Shown here in pieces: positions 24,899-35,825 of a stretch of 64,000 bases of DNA. The translations under genes were made by a program, and so were the position numbers. The first letter of the stretch is position 1. Every line of letters starts with the position of its first letter. The notes below the pieces were generated by a model. It was given only the letters and a program-made list of their open reading frames with translations, made no database searches and was not told the DNA's origin. The stretch comes from Turritopsis dohrnii (Eukaryota; Cnidaria; Hydrozoa; Anthoathecata; Oceaniidae). The stretch spans positions 28,911 to 92,910 of the forward strand of contig BQMF02000815.1 of assembly GCA_027922465.2 (NCBI GenBank), in the 5' to 3' direction.

Positions 24899-25680
24899 TA
24901 GTCTAAGAGCCCACGACGGATTTATTTACCCCATTTTCCTCAAAAGGTTTGAGGTGCTGAAGTTTCAAACAATGACTTGAACATTAAATTTTCCATGGTC
25001 AGTCGTGACGTCATTGGGGGAACAAGTCGTGGGACTAAATCAAAAAAGCCCAATTTTGCACTTTATTTACCTCACATTACTCAAAGTTCTTCTTTTTACC
25101 CAAGATAGCCCATGTGCTAACGAATCAAATAATGCCTCAACTGACCAAAATTTCTGGGACCGGGGGCAGGTCAGACCCCTTTAATTGGGCCTAAATTTGC
25201 CTTTTATTTACCCCATTAGACTCAAGGTTAATTTTTGGTACAAAGCAAGCCCATAACACACTGATTCTTAATTCACAAAAACTGACCAAAATTTCCGGGG
25301 GTAAGTGCTGGTCAGTCACGTATATTTCCAGGGGGTAAAATGAGTGTTTTGGGTAAGAAATAATTACCCTATAAGATATATGGACGAAATTTGGTACACT
25401 GGTAGTTTAGTTCATGGGTGAAATTTATGTGAAAGAACTGACCGAAATTTCCGGGGGTAAGGACCGGTCAGTCACTTATGTTTCCAGGGGGTAACATGAG
25501 CGTTTTGGGTCTGAACTAATTACCCTAAATTATAATATACCGGAAACTTGATACAATGGTGCTTCAATTCATACGAAAAATTTATGTGAAAGAACTGACC
25601 ACATTTTCCGGAGGTAACTAGTGGGCAGTCATCGATGTTTCCAGGGGGTAATTTTGGCGTTTTGGGTAAGAAAAATAAAC
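24899..25680. repeat. Left ~780-bp inverted arm
   Basis: Matches 29436-30218 in reverse complement with few differences. The inner half consists of about three tandem ~165-bp subunits built on 'ttccgggggtaa', 'gtcagtca', 'tttccagggggtaa' and 'gttttgggt' (25275-25675). Subterminal arrays like this often serve as transposase binding sites (inference). Confidence 0.9.
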
Positions 25681-25682
25681 GT

Positions 25683-28600
25683 TGTCTTGCTGAAATGGAA
25701 TCTGTTATAGATGAGATGCCAAGCTTTTAACTAGCTGCTTCAGCATTTATTGTCTGCTCTAACGTTAAGTCGATTGGTGTTGCAGAAAATGGCTTGTGCG
25801 TTTTACGGATACTAAACCAACCTTATCTAAACTCATTAGACACATCATTATGTGTTTCATCTATCCTAAGCATCGAATCATAAAATTGCACCATCCACCT
25901 CGCATTGTTTGGATGGTTGAGAGCAAAAAAGAGATTAGTAATCATAGGTAAGCATGAGATGAATAAGTCAAAATTTCCCATTCGAATACTTCTAGTAAAG
26001 TCATGGTAAAGGTGGATGAAATTGATATACTGTAGCCAAAACTGGGCTGTTTTTCCTAATGATCCAGTGCGCACCTGTTGACAGAATCTAATCCAAGCTT
26101 CTGCAATATCATTTAGCTCCATGGTATAAGCATAATTTTCACCTTCTCCTTTGAATTTTTTTAAATTGGTAACCTCGTGTAATATCATCTTCGTGATTTC
26201 TTCCTTGTCTTCTTTGGTACTCAGGTATTTTTCAAAAAGGAGTATTTCAAGAGCCGCAGCCAAAACTTCGTGTAATGTTTTACAACGTTTGTAATTAGTT
26301 CCACCAATAAACGACTTAATTGATCCTGTAGCTAGAGCTTCTGCTTCCTAAAGAACATAAGGTCCTCCTGATTCCGCTATTACTTTACCAACTGCTTTAA
26401 AGAAAGCCAGTTCAATGTGGAATGGACCCAAAGCGATAAAAATTGGGTCCTACTTTGGTGATTCCATTTTTTGTATTTGTTGTGCAATTTTGGCTATAGC
26501 TAATTCATATGTCACTCTTCCCTGCTTCTTTGGCAACTGCAACTGCTAGTGTTCGATGTAGTGTTTCTGCCACAACCGAATTTTGTGTAGGGGATTGATT
26601 AATTTGGGGAAGATACCAAACTTTTTGGACGCTAGTTGGTTGTTTGGAGATAACAGAATTCCAACCAATCCAGGATGGTATCATATCATTAGGTGCCAAT
26701 ACAAATTCTGTCATCCACAGCATATCTTTTTTGGAACTATTTGACGCCTCTTATCTGTTCTAGGTAGGAAATTCTTGGTTTGGTATGGCTGAATGTCTAA
26801 CCCACTAGGTTGACACGACCTTCTTTTTCTCTGTTTGGTTGAAACCACCGTATTTTCAACTTCAATGTCTTGTAGGATTTCAGTTTTTTGAAAGATTTGA
26901 TAAGCAATCCCCACTGTGTCGTGTAGTGTGTTCTTGCCATTTTTTGTTTCAACGAACCTATCATAATTATCCCATGCCAGCCCAGTATCTGATAGTGGAT
27001 TCAAGCGCATACCATTTGGAGTTACTAAACCACTTTTGGTAGCCTCATACGTAAGTTCTGTCTCTATTTCTTCAACTGCATGATAGCTGATACTATGCCC
27101 CAGTTTGTTTAACATTTCCATGACTTTACGACTCCCAGTTAAACTTTTTATAGACATTCCCAACATTATGTGCTTTCTTGGCTTTTTGCGTCCTGATGAT
27201 GCTGCAAATACTGCGTCTTGCGAGATAGATTCAACGCGTATTCGTTTTCGTTCAGATTTCCACCGTCTTCTATCTGGTCCAGCTATAAGACTTTTAAAGA
27301 AGTCAAGAACTAATTCTGGAACAATGATTTCACCTTTTTCCACATCTTCTAGATTTAGATTGCTTGGTAATGGGTTGTGTTTAGCCTTTGTAATTTCTTC
27401 TCGCAAAACTAGTGCGATTTCTCGAACTTTGTCCTTCATGTTGTTGTCTTTTCCATCTTGCTTCTGTATTGCCTCCTCGATTGTCATGCATTTGGGATAA
27501 ACCAGTTTCCCCTCTTTGTTCGAACTACCACCAACTATTGACACTATGTGGGAACACTGCTTAAGAATCTTTTCTTCCAACTTTTGAGACATAGTACTGT
27601 AGTATGAGTAGTCTACTCCACCAAACTCTTTCAATAAATGTTGATAGTATCGATTTAAATCAGCAAGAAGCATTACCCTCCGCTTTACAACAATAGCTTC
27701 TTTCAAGAAAATTTTAAGTGACTCGAAGGCTTGAGTATGTACTTCTCTATTTAAGTGCCAGTATGTTACTTCGTCATCCGTTGATTTTGTTCCATCACCT
27801 TTACATTTCAAATTTTTAGCAGCTTTTGCCCTGGTCTGGTATTTAACTCTACAGATTCCATGGTACTTAACTTCTTTTTCCGAGAAAACAATATCTTGTA
27901 GACGTGTCGCCAAAGAAACATCTTCGAGCCAATTGATGTAAGAACGAACACTCTGTTCAAAGTTTCGTGATTCGGCACTCGACAATGGCTGTTCTTTGCC
28001 CTTTACTTTTTCTCTTGTTTGATTGCAAAAGAGACAAATTATAGGGAAGATTCCTGTCCTTGGTGCTGGTTTTGGTGATTTTATGTCCGATCTGGTAATC
28101 TGCAATGAAGCTGCGCCGGATTCATCTCGTTGTGGTTGTTCCGGTCCATTATTGCCAGTTGCTTCTTTTTCAGTTCGATTCTGGATCATCCATTTCCGTT
28201 GAGCTTTGGACAAAGCACTGAACTTTTTGTAGCATCCCACATGATATCCATGAGTAGAATCACATTCCAGTGGAAGATCTACATCTGCATACTTTGCTTC
28301 AAATACTTTTCGTGTTTCTATATATCGCAGCACTTTTGTAGTGATTTATCATTGAATAACACTATATCAGAAGTGCCTTCTAATTCTACCGGTCCATCAT
28401 GAAGACAACACAACGTACCTACAGAATACATTATGTATATATCACGAAGGCATGTCGGAACCTTCTTAGCGCAATATAATACAGTATTGGATGCTTGAAA
28501 TTGCACTAATCCTGTAAATGTGTGAATTTTATTCCTATTTATAAGAATACCAAAAAAACAAAAAATCTCGAGGGATTGTATTAGTCATTACACACGGAAA

Positions 28601-28974
28601 GTGGGTTGTATGCAAAACAACTATCAAGGGCATTGAAATTAACATATTTCTTTTCATACTATCAATTTAGAAAAAGCGTAACCCAATACAACGATACCTC
28701 TATTACTTTTATTACTGTTCACAATAGTGCAATCTTCTGCAGGAGTCACATCATCACCTTCTTAAAAGAGAATCGATGTCTCAAATATGAAAGTGCAGAA
28801 TCTAATTGTACAAATACTGAAATGCATGTTAGCATACCTTGTAAACTGTGCATAATAATTGCCGTCTTTAGTAATAACGTTCTAACATTAAAATACAGTA
28901 AATAAGATAAAACAAGTACCTGCTAAATCTCTGTCTTCTGCTGAAGGCCTCTCTTCTTCGCCTTCGCCATCCAT
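25683..28974 (-). pseudogene. Candidate transposase of the long-arm transposon
   Basis: Exon 1 (28974-28920) starts MDGEGEEERPSAEDRD and splices over 28919-28419 (GTACTT...TAG) in phase to GTLCCLHDGPVEL. After a one-base frameshift near 28330 a 540-codon frame (28333-26711) contains cysteine pairs and DSTHGYHVGCYKKF, then CLFCNQTR and HGICRVKY. Then come SIKSLTGSRKVMEML and GLAWDNYDRFVET with KNTLHDTVGI, a pattern typical of a transposase core. The next frames carry YLPQINQSPTQ, FIALGPFHIELAFFK and SIRMGNFDLFISCLP, ending in IDLTLEQTINAEA beside the left arm. Stops near 26451, 26346, 25823 and 25732, plus frameshifts, inactivate it. This protein type is multicopy in cnidarians and other invertebrates; assignment as the transposase is inference. 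Confidence 0.6.
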
Positions 28975-29435
28975 TTGAGTAAATGAGGTTTTGGTTTAGT
29001 ATTAACACAAGCTCCTCCAGTCAAAAATTATTCTAAGTATTCTAACTATTCTAAGCAAGAAAAGAGAATATACTAAACACAACCTTTGTTATGTCATTAT
29101 ACCTGCACTTTTTTTTATAATAATTACATAGATTATACTTGAGCTTCGTGATTCTTAAATATTTTACCAAAATGAGCTCGAACATTTCTTAATTGCTTCT
29201 TATTTGTCCTTACATTGTAAAATTAGTACAAGTATTTTTAAAAATGAAGACCTTGCATTGTAAATAGAGTTAAATTCTTTTCAAAATTGAAGGCAAAACA
29301 AGTAAAAAAAACAATTGTTGATCAGTTATTTGAGCCTTGGATGATTCTTAGGACATTATTAATTTTTTGGCAATATTGAGGCTAATGATTCTTATAAAAG
29401 GTATTCTTCTTAAAAAAAAACAACAATATACTTGG
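28975..29435. other. 5' region of the long-arm transposon
   Basis: A+T-rich, no gene recognised. It lies between the first exon of the minus-strand gene and the right inverted arm, so it probably contains the promoter. Confidence 0.5.
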
Positions 29436-30218
29436 GTTTATTTTTCATACCAAAAACGCCAAAATTACCCCCTGGAAACATCGATGACTGCCCACTAGTT
29501 ACCTCCGGAAAATGTGGTCAGTTCTTTCACATAAATTTTTCGCATGAATTGAAGCACCATTGTACCAAGTTTCCGGTATATTATAATTTAGGGTAATTAG
29601 TTCAGACCCAAAAACGCTCATGTTACCCCCTGGAAACATAAGTGACTGACCAGTCCTTACCCCCGGAAATTTCGGTCAGTTCTTTCACATAAATTTCACC
29701 CATGAACTAAACTACTAGTGTACCAAATTTCGTCCACATATCTTATAGGGTAATTATTTCTTACCCAAAACACTCATTTTACCCCCTGGAAATATACGTG
29801 ACTGACCAGCACTTACCCCCGGAAATTTTGGTCAGTTTTTGTGAATTTAGAATCAGTGTGTTATGGGCTTGCTTTGTACCAAAAATTAACCTTGAGTCTA
29901 ATGGGGTAAATAAAAGGCAAATTTAGGCCCAATTAAAGGGGTCTGACCTGCCCCCGGTCCCAGAAATTTTGGTCAGTTGAGGCATTATTTGATTCGTTAG
30001 CACATGGGCTATCTTGGGTAAAAAGAAGAACTTTGAGTAATGTGAGGTAAATAAAGTGCAAAATTGGGCTTTTTTTATTTAGTCCCACGACTTGTTCCCC
30101 CAATGACGTCACGACTGACCATGGAAAATTTAATGTTCAAGTCATTGTTTGAAACTTCAGCACCTCAAACCTTTTGAGGAAAATGGGGTAAATAAATCCG
30201 TCGTGGGCTCTTAGACTA
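29436..30218. repeat. Right ~780-bp inverted arm
   Basis: Reverse-complement partner of 24899-25680, with the same outer end and the same internal ~165-bp subrepeats. Confidence 0.9.
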
Positions 30219-30418
30219 ATAGTAGAAACGCAAAAAAAGTAAGGGAAGACTTTCGTGACTACTTCTCCTCTCCAGAAGGTCAGGTGGATTGGCAATGGGA
30301 TTATATAACCAGCACATGACATCGAACTCATCAAACTACCAATATAGTAAACTTAACTAGATATGTTAACAACATGAAGAATAATATAAACATAACAAAT
30401 ACAACTTGATCTAGTTTA

Positions 30419-31540
30419 TTATTCATCATCATCAAAATCCAACAAGATTTGCAAGATTTTCAGTTTTGCTTCTTTTTTTTGCCTATTTGAAAGGAGTCTC
30501 ATGTGACCAACAAGGCTTTTTAAGAAGAGCATATCTGAATCCTCATCACTAGCTTTTGGACTTTCTTTTTCTTTTCTTTTCTTTATATCTAATGAAATAG
30601 ATTCAGCAAGTAATTCATCAAGATCGACTTGTTTTCTTTTCTTTCCCTTTGCATTTCCAGAAGCTGTTGGAGTTATGAAATCTTTACTTTCATCATCATC
30701 CGTAGTATCCGGTGTTTTTGATCGAGTTTGATCATTTATAGGCATTATAGTATTAAAATTCGAATCAGTTGGTACACTCGACATTGTATCGTGTAAAAAT
30801 GACAACTCCAAGAAAAAATCACATGATGGCAACTTTTTACTTCCAGCCCCTGACCTTGTCAACTTCTCTCTTTTACGCAAACATCTTCGATAATTATCTT
30901 TGAGTCGATCAAATATTTTTTGTAGGTTGGTTTCTAAAATAAAATTTTCAAAAATTGATTTTTCATTACCTGCCATATAATTAACAATAAAACAAAAAAA
31001 TGGAGAATAAAGTGAATAATTCACCATGTTTCAACTCATAAAAATATATTAATGTAAGGAAAAGAAGTGGGTGAAGACGCACAAAAAAGGCGGAGGTTAC
31101 TACTGTGTATATAATATAAATAATATAATATAAAAGATGAAAAACTATAACTATAATGAAGAATTAATTTCACCTGGTTGACTTAAGGTTGAAGCAATTC
31201 TTCGCCAAGCTTTTACTTTTTTCGGTTTAACTTTATGGGACTTTGATGAAATATCCCAAATACATGGGTACTTTCTTATTTCTTCGATTAAGTGGACACA
31301 TAGTTCATTTTCAGTGAGCTCTTTTCCTTCATCATTACATGCACGTTCTTGCTCTTCCTGCTGTGTTGTTCCAGGGACTTCTTGAGAAAATAAAGATGAA
31401 ATCTGATCTCCGGGCTCACTAGGATTTTCTTGACTAACTAGTGGCTGTATAAATTGCCCTTGGTGTTGACTTGCTGCCTGAAGTAGTTCAAATAATTGAG
31501 CTTTCGACAGCACGTGGTGTTGACCATCCAAAGACGCCAT
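30419..31540 (-). CDS. Harbinger MADF/Myb-like DNA-binding protein
   Basis: Two exons: 31540-31174 (start MASLDGQHHVLSKAQ) and 30969-30419, joined over a 204-bp intron (GTGAAA...GGCAG). The spliced frame reads LSQPGNEKSIFEN without a break. The MADF-type three-helix domain spans the junction (LIEEIRKYPCIWD, KKVKAWRRIA, then LKDNYRRCLRKR). An acidic Ser/Thr-rich linker and a basic segment follow, then a C-terminal helix (LFLKSLVGHMRLLSNRQKKEAKL) like the BESS dimerisation motif. In Harbinger elements this second protein brings the transposase to the nucleus and to DNA. No stops or frameshifts are seen, unlike the partner transposase. Confidence 0.8.
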
Positions 31541-31786
31541 CTTGAAAGTCTCATGAAATAAATTTGACCAGTTTTTGTTTACTAGTGCAAAAATAGAGAA
31601 CTCTCATTGGTGCGCATTAAATGTGATACACATGCTACGTAAAAAAGTTGGATCGAGTTGAACTTTTTTTTTGGTACGCGTACTGAGCATTTCTGTTCGC
31701 GTAGTTCTGTAAAAACATTTATGCGCATGCTCTGTGGTACGGTACGTACTGGTCCGCGTATCATTTTCTTAAGTGGAAATCCGGCT

Positions 31787-32235
31787 TAAGTTCAGCTGAC
31801 TTTACTTCATTTTGTTTTAAAGAGTCTATTGACGGATGAAAAAATGTAAATATTATGATCACGTGATCATAACACAAAATAAAAACAAAACTAGCGATGT
31901 GGTAATGGGTAAATGCGTTTCAATTCTTTTATTTATTAAAACGAATCTACAGGTAAAATAATCATTTTCGCAGCTACTTTTTCAAAGAAAGTTATTTACA
32001 TGCATAAACAAAGTAATTTTGTTACAAAAGAGAAAAGAGATGTGTCAAACATTATACAGCATGTTCGCAAGTTGCTGTTTAAACAGAGATTGTTTGCTTT
32101 TCAATATCAAGTGAAAACTTTTACATAAGAGCTTAGGAGTGGTATTTCAATAGCAATAATTATAGGAAAGCACCCTAGGCAAAAGGAAATAGCACCGGCA
32201 ATTCTGTGGAAATATGACGCTGTCTGGGAAAATGA
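31787..32235. other. Spacer between Harbinger and MULE
   Basis: No gene recognised. TAA 31787-31789 is the right Harbinger duplication; GGGAAAATGA at 32226-32235 is the left MULE duplication. Confidence 0.6.
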
Positions 32236-32593
32236 GAATTTTCGGTAGGGGAGAGTTTTCCGCCATTCGCGTAAAGACTTTACCGAACAATAATAATAAT
32301 ACGGAACAATACAATAACAATAACAAATTCTCCGATTTTGAAAACTTTTTCTAGAGAAAGGCATCTATTTGTGTTTGAGGGAATGGAGTCAAAATAGCAA
32401 AGAGAATAAGAAAAACTAGGTGCTTTCTGTATATTGTTGAAAACATCGCATAGTGTTAAAGAAGACGTCATTCTTTTCGAAATTAAAATCTTGGTGCACT
32501 AAGAATTCTGAATAATTAAAGGCCTCAGAAAACAATAATTCTCCCATTATATTTCTATATCCGTTTCTATATTCCATATCCCGTTATGATATA

Positions 32594-32880
32594 CACTGCA
32601 CAAAAAGTTGAATAATCTCAAAATCGTATGTTTGATTATTTTATATTTTACAATATAATCGTGATGATTATATGAAAATGAGATAATCTGAAATCTGACA
32701 TTTGATTATATGAATTTTATCAATATAATCGATGCGATTATATGAAAATGAGATAATCTGAAATTTTACATTATGATTATATGAACTTCGTCATTATATT
32801 ATTCACATACGATTAGTTGAGTAGTTTCGAATATCATTATCGATATAATGATTATATGCAAATAGTATTAATTTTAAATC
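32594..32880. repeat. EnSpm left subterminal repeat array
   Basis: Repeated blocks of 'gattatatgaaaatgag' plus 'ataatctgaaat', and 'aatataatcg', in direct and inverted orientation. In CACTA elements such arrays bind the element's regulatory or transposase protein. Confidence 0.75.
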
Positions 32881-34012
32881 TGACCTGTGTTTATGTGAGA
32901 GAAGCTCAATGATTGAATGTAACGCCTAGGCAAACACTAACTTTTCATTGACTTATCCACTTGCGACTTAACAGCTATTTTTTCAAGGAAATTCAGCGAT
33001 GGATGATTTCAGATCAAATTTAAACTTTGACTACATTTAGTGTGAAAAGTGAGAAAAACAATTCTTTACGGCGGTTAATAGATTTCGTCTGCGAATTAAA
33101 AACCGGCAAAGTATATTTTTTTTACGTAAAGGCAGCCGATCAGTTTCTATTTGAAAAATGTTTCTAAGGGGGATTAAGCAACTTTGAGAAGCGCCAACCA
33201 ATTACTCACGATAAGGCAAAGTGGATCGCAACTAACTTGAGTTCCATAATTGTTTGTTTTCCTATTATCACGCAAAAAGAGTCCTCGATTCTGAAGAAAC
33301 TTTGATGAGTTATGTTTGTCTCCATTATCGGAAGTCATTTTTCAAATAAAAGGGGCTTTCTTCGTAATCAATTTAAACGTTGAACATAGATTTCATTACA
33401 ATCTCAGTTCAAAAGTTGATACGTGTACTGTTATGAAGCCATCCAACGGTTATTACTTGTAACACTCAAATAGCGGTCGAAATTCTCCACGGCGCCAGAG
33501 TATGAAGGCAGAACTTCCTTTGTGGAATTACAGATTGATTCACCTAACAAGGAATAGCGGAGTTTAAATTTGTTAATCCGAAACATTTGATGAGTTTCCC
33601 CATTTATTTGTTTATCTGATTGACCGTTCCCGGAATGTTATTATCTATTTAAAGACGAATATCCGCTTCAGATAATTGTCCGCAGAGCGGACCGGATGGG
33701 TTCGCTAAACAGCAGATCACGTGAAAACATTACGTATTATTTTCACTTCGCGAACCGATCCGGTCCATGGAAAATTATGTGGATATTCGCCTTAATACTG
33801 AGTATAACTATCACAATGCAATGCTGTAATTATTTCAGCGTAAAAGCTGCTATCAATGGGGGCCTCTGAAGCCACGAAGGGAAACACCATCAACATATTC
33901 AAATAATATTAACTTGGGTTAATATTCAGAAAAATGTTTCAGACTTAAAGAACTCAAATCTCTTTGAAAATACAACTAATTTTAAATAAGGTTACAATCT
34001 AGACAAAAAAAA
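32881..34012. other. EnSpm interior, no gene recognised
   Basis: No coding region supported. It contains the TTAA-type MITE at 33653-33791 and otherwise may be 3' untranslated sequence downstream of the kinase. Confidence 0.5.
33653..33791. mobile_element. 139-bp TTAA-flanked MITE
   Basis: TTAA at 33649-33652 and 33792-33795 flanks an imperfect palindrome: 'cgaatatcc' and 'ggaccggat' on the left are mirrored by 'atccggtcc' and 'ggatattcg' on the right. TTAA duplications point to piggyBac or Kolobok machinery. Confidence 0.7.
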
Positions 34013-35035
34013 TCATACTTTACTTAATAAATATAACACATGAGCAAGTTCTGGACGATCATTCGGCTTTTCAGTAGTCATTGTGTCTGCTATCTTGCTT
34101 AATTTGCTTGAATTTACCAAACTTGAAATTTTTTTAAAACAATACCCTAACGAATAAACATCACTTTTAAAGCTCGTATAACTTCCAGGGACGTTCCTTA
34201 ATTCAAATCCCAAATGTTTGTGCAGTCTATTGTATCGTTCATGTTTTGCCGTACCAGGTTTAACAGAATACTGCACAGGGTCGTCCGCTAAGGTAACTTT
34301 TCCGAAGTCAATAAGTTTGACATGACGCATGTTTTTTAAAAGGATATTGCCAGGGTGTACATCATTATGCAAAAGACCAGCTTTATGCAGATGATGGAGT
34401 GCTCGGCATAGATCGAGGCAGACATGATGAAAATCATCCAATGGCAATTCACGTTGAATGATGCCACATAGGGAAACACCATCAACATATTCAAACAATA
34501 ATTTATTGGGTTCTACTAACCCAAAAAAATACGGGAAATTTGGATGCCCAGATAGTTCTTGAGAAATCTGTGCTTCAGCCAGTACATCTTGCCTTGCAAT
34601 ATTTTCTTGGAGTAATTTCACAGCTACTCGTTGTTTGATACTAGGAACGTATCCCAATTTTACAGTTCCAAAAACTCCTGATCCAAGTTCATCATTTAAA
34701 TCTAAATCACCTTTTCCAAAATACGTTAATTTTGATCTCAGTCGTTGTATTATATTTGATGACTTATTCTTGTGAAGTTTAACCATCGAAACAGAATGAC
34801 AACTTGGGCCGATAATATTATTACGGTAAGGTTTATTTGTTGGTTTTATAGCCTTTTTTAGAATGGAATTTTCCTTTTCCAACTTCATAATACGTTCTTC
34901 TTGATGATATCTGCAAGAATGCTCTTCCTCTTTTAATTTTAGTTTTTTTAGCTTCTTTTTTTCTCTTTTCATTTTGTTTCTGCATTTTCGTGATTCTTCC
35001 GACCTTCGGTATTTTGATTTTCCTTTATTTTCCAT
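34013..35035 (-). CDS. Protein kinase encoded within the EnSpm element
   Basis: 340 codons, uninterrupted, starting MENKGKSKYRRSEE; an acceptor-like 'tctttttcag' lies just upstream, so a 5' non-coding exon is possible. Residues ~1-65 are highly basic and predicted coiled coil. The kinase domain (~112-340) has the glycine loop GSGVFGTV (118-125), VAVK (Lys140), a catalytic loop HNDVHPGN (Asp225, Asn230; HND replaces HRD), DFG (Asp243), SDVYSLG (Asp292) and NDRP (Arg327). The fold therefore looks complete and catalytically competent, probably Ser/Thr or Tyr-kinase-like; the exact group cannot be told by eye. It lies on the transposase strand between the transposase stop and the element's 3' end, so it may share its transcript or have its own promoter. 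Substrate unknown. Confidence 0.85.
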   Translation of the reverse strand: MENKGKSKYRRSEESRKCRNKMKREKKKLKKLKLKEEEHSCRYHQEERIMKLEKENSILKKAIKPTNKPYRNNIIGPSCHSVSMVKLHKNKSSNIIQRLRSKLTYFGKGDLDLNDELGSGVFGTVKLGYVPSIKQRVAVKLLQENIARQDVLAEAQISQELSGHPNFPYFFGLVEPNKLLFEYVDGVSLCGIIQRELPLDDFHHVCLDLCRALHHLHKAGLLHNDVHPGNILLKNMRHVKLIDFGKVTLADDPVQYSVKPGTAKHERYNRLHKHLGFELRNVPGSYTSFKSDVYSLGYCFKKISSLVNSSKLSKIADTMTTEKPNDRPELAHVLYLLSKV

Positions 35036-35167
35036 TGTTTTTCACTGAAAAAGAGCAAATTTATTTATGAAACATTATTTTGTCTAAAACTTATATTAAT
35101 TAAATCATGCTACAGTATCAGCCTGCAGAGGACAGGCATCACGAGCAACATCACAACTTATAGACAA

Positions 35168-35479
35168 CTAAATAATTATAGCTTTTCTGTCACATGACAA
35201 ACAATCAACCTTTGAAAAAGACACCATCTCAGTTTCTTCATAATTAATTAAAATACAAGTATAGTCTCCATTAATTTTACACACAAAAAACTCAAAGTAC
35301 ATGTCAAGGGAAAAATCATCTTTGAAAAATTTTTTTTCTGTTACAAGAATTTTTAAGTTTAACTGTATGAAACGTAAAGATATATAAGAACACGAAGATC
35401 CATTATCAGACAAACTTTCTAAAAAGGCAGTCAGTTTACTGGCTCCATCCACCCGAAGTGTCAAGCCAGATAGCGACAT
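35168..35479 (-). CDS. Small ORF upstream of the kinase (uncertain)
   Basis: A 103-codon minus-strand frame starting MSLSGLTLRVDGASKLTA, with a C-terminal part rich in aromatic and aspartate residues (FSLDMYFEFF, GDYTCILINY). Its first ~24 codons are repeated upstream in the triplicated segment at 35407-35825. It could be an exon of a small protein made with the kinase, or part of a duplicated exon cluster. No family is recognised. Confidence 0.35.
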   Translation of the reverse strand: MSLSGLTLRVDGASKLTAFLESLSDNGSSCSYISLRFIQLNLKILVTEKKFFKDDFSLDMYFEFFVCKINGDYTCILINYEETEMVSFSKVDCLSCDRKAIII

Positions 35480-35825
35480 AAGATTGAAACTTTTTTGATG
35501 ACAGTACTATTTCAGTGAAAAAGTTGAACTTATTGCAATCAAAGTAAGAAAATTCAAATCAATTTTACGTCAGACAAACCTTCTAAAAAGGCAGTCAGTT
35601 CACTGGCTCCATCCACCCGAAGTGTCAAGCCAGATAGCGACGTAAGATTGAAACTTTTTTGATGACAGTACTATTTCAGTGAAAAAGTTAAACTTATTGC
35701 AATCAAAGGAAGAATCAATTTTACGTCAGACAAACCTTCTAAAAAGGCAGTCAGTTCACTGGCTCCATCCACCTGAAGTGTCAAGCCAGATAGCGACGTA
35801 AGATTGAAACTTTTTTGATGATACT
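35407..35825. repeat. Triplicated ~160-bp segment next to the kinase
   Basis: Three direct copies begin at 35407, 35571 and 35727 with 'cagacaaac', and share 'aaaaaggcagtcagt' and 'ctggctccatccacc'. Copies differ by a few bases and one ~10-bp indel; the third is partial. Each carries the minus-strand reading SLSGLTLRVDGAS. The low divergence suggests recent tandem duplication. Confidence 0.9.

Larger units (their letters stand above)
24899..30218 (-). mobile_element. 5.3-kb DNA transposon with ~780-bp inverted arms, superfamily uncertain
   Basis: The ends are TAGTCTAAGAGCC and its reverse complement, flanked by ATA (24896-24898, 30219-30221). Removing the element and one ATA restores the Harbinger transposase frame, so both boundaries and the 3-bp duplication are firm. 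Arms 24899-25680 and 29436-30218 are near-perfect inverted copies containing internal subrepeats. One spliced minus-strand gene (28974 to ~25683) lies between them. A 3-bp duplication and the protein style could fit Academ or a related group; I am not certain of the superfamily. Confidence 0.85.
23730..30319 (+). pseudogene. Harbinger transposase, split by nested transposon
   Basis: Coding parts are 23730-24898 and 30222-30319. Domains in order: a basic N terminus, a helical DNA-binding region (TLRYLATGDAQSTIATSYRI), then the DDE nuclease with CIGAIDGKH (first Asp) and VGDEAFGLKNYLMKPY (second Asp). The third acidic residue is probably in ARRSIENTFGI. The last codons, WQWDY and a TGA at 30317-30319, lie beyond the insertion, and the reading frame is restored exactly when the insert and one ATA are removed. 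Other damage: TAG at 24210-24212 where relatives have Trp before [11 protein letters not shown], and a one-base frameshift near 24385. It is inactive. Confidence 0.85.
23610..31786 (+). mobile_element. PIF/Harbinger transposon
   Basis: Terminal inverted repeats beginning AGCCGGATTTCCACTTAA lie at 23610 and, inverted, end at 31786. The match extends through AAAATGATACGCG on both sides. A TAA duplication flanks both ends (23607-23609 and 31787-31789). Inside are the two standard convergent Harbinger genes: a DDE transposase (plus) and a MADF/Myb-like DNA-binding protein (minus). A 5.3-kb transposon (24899-30218) is inserted in the transposase, so the original element was about 2.9 kb. Confidence 0.92.
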
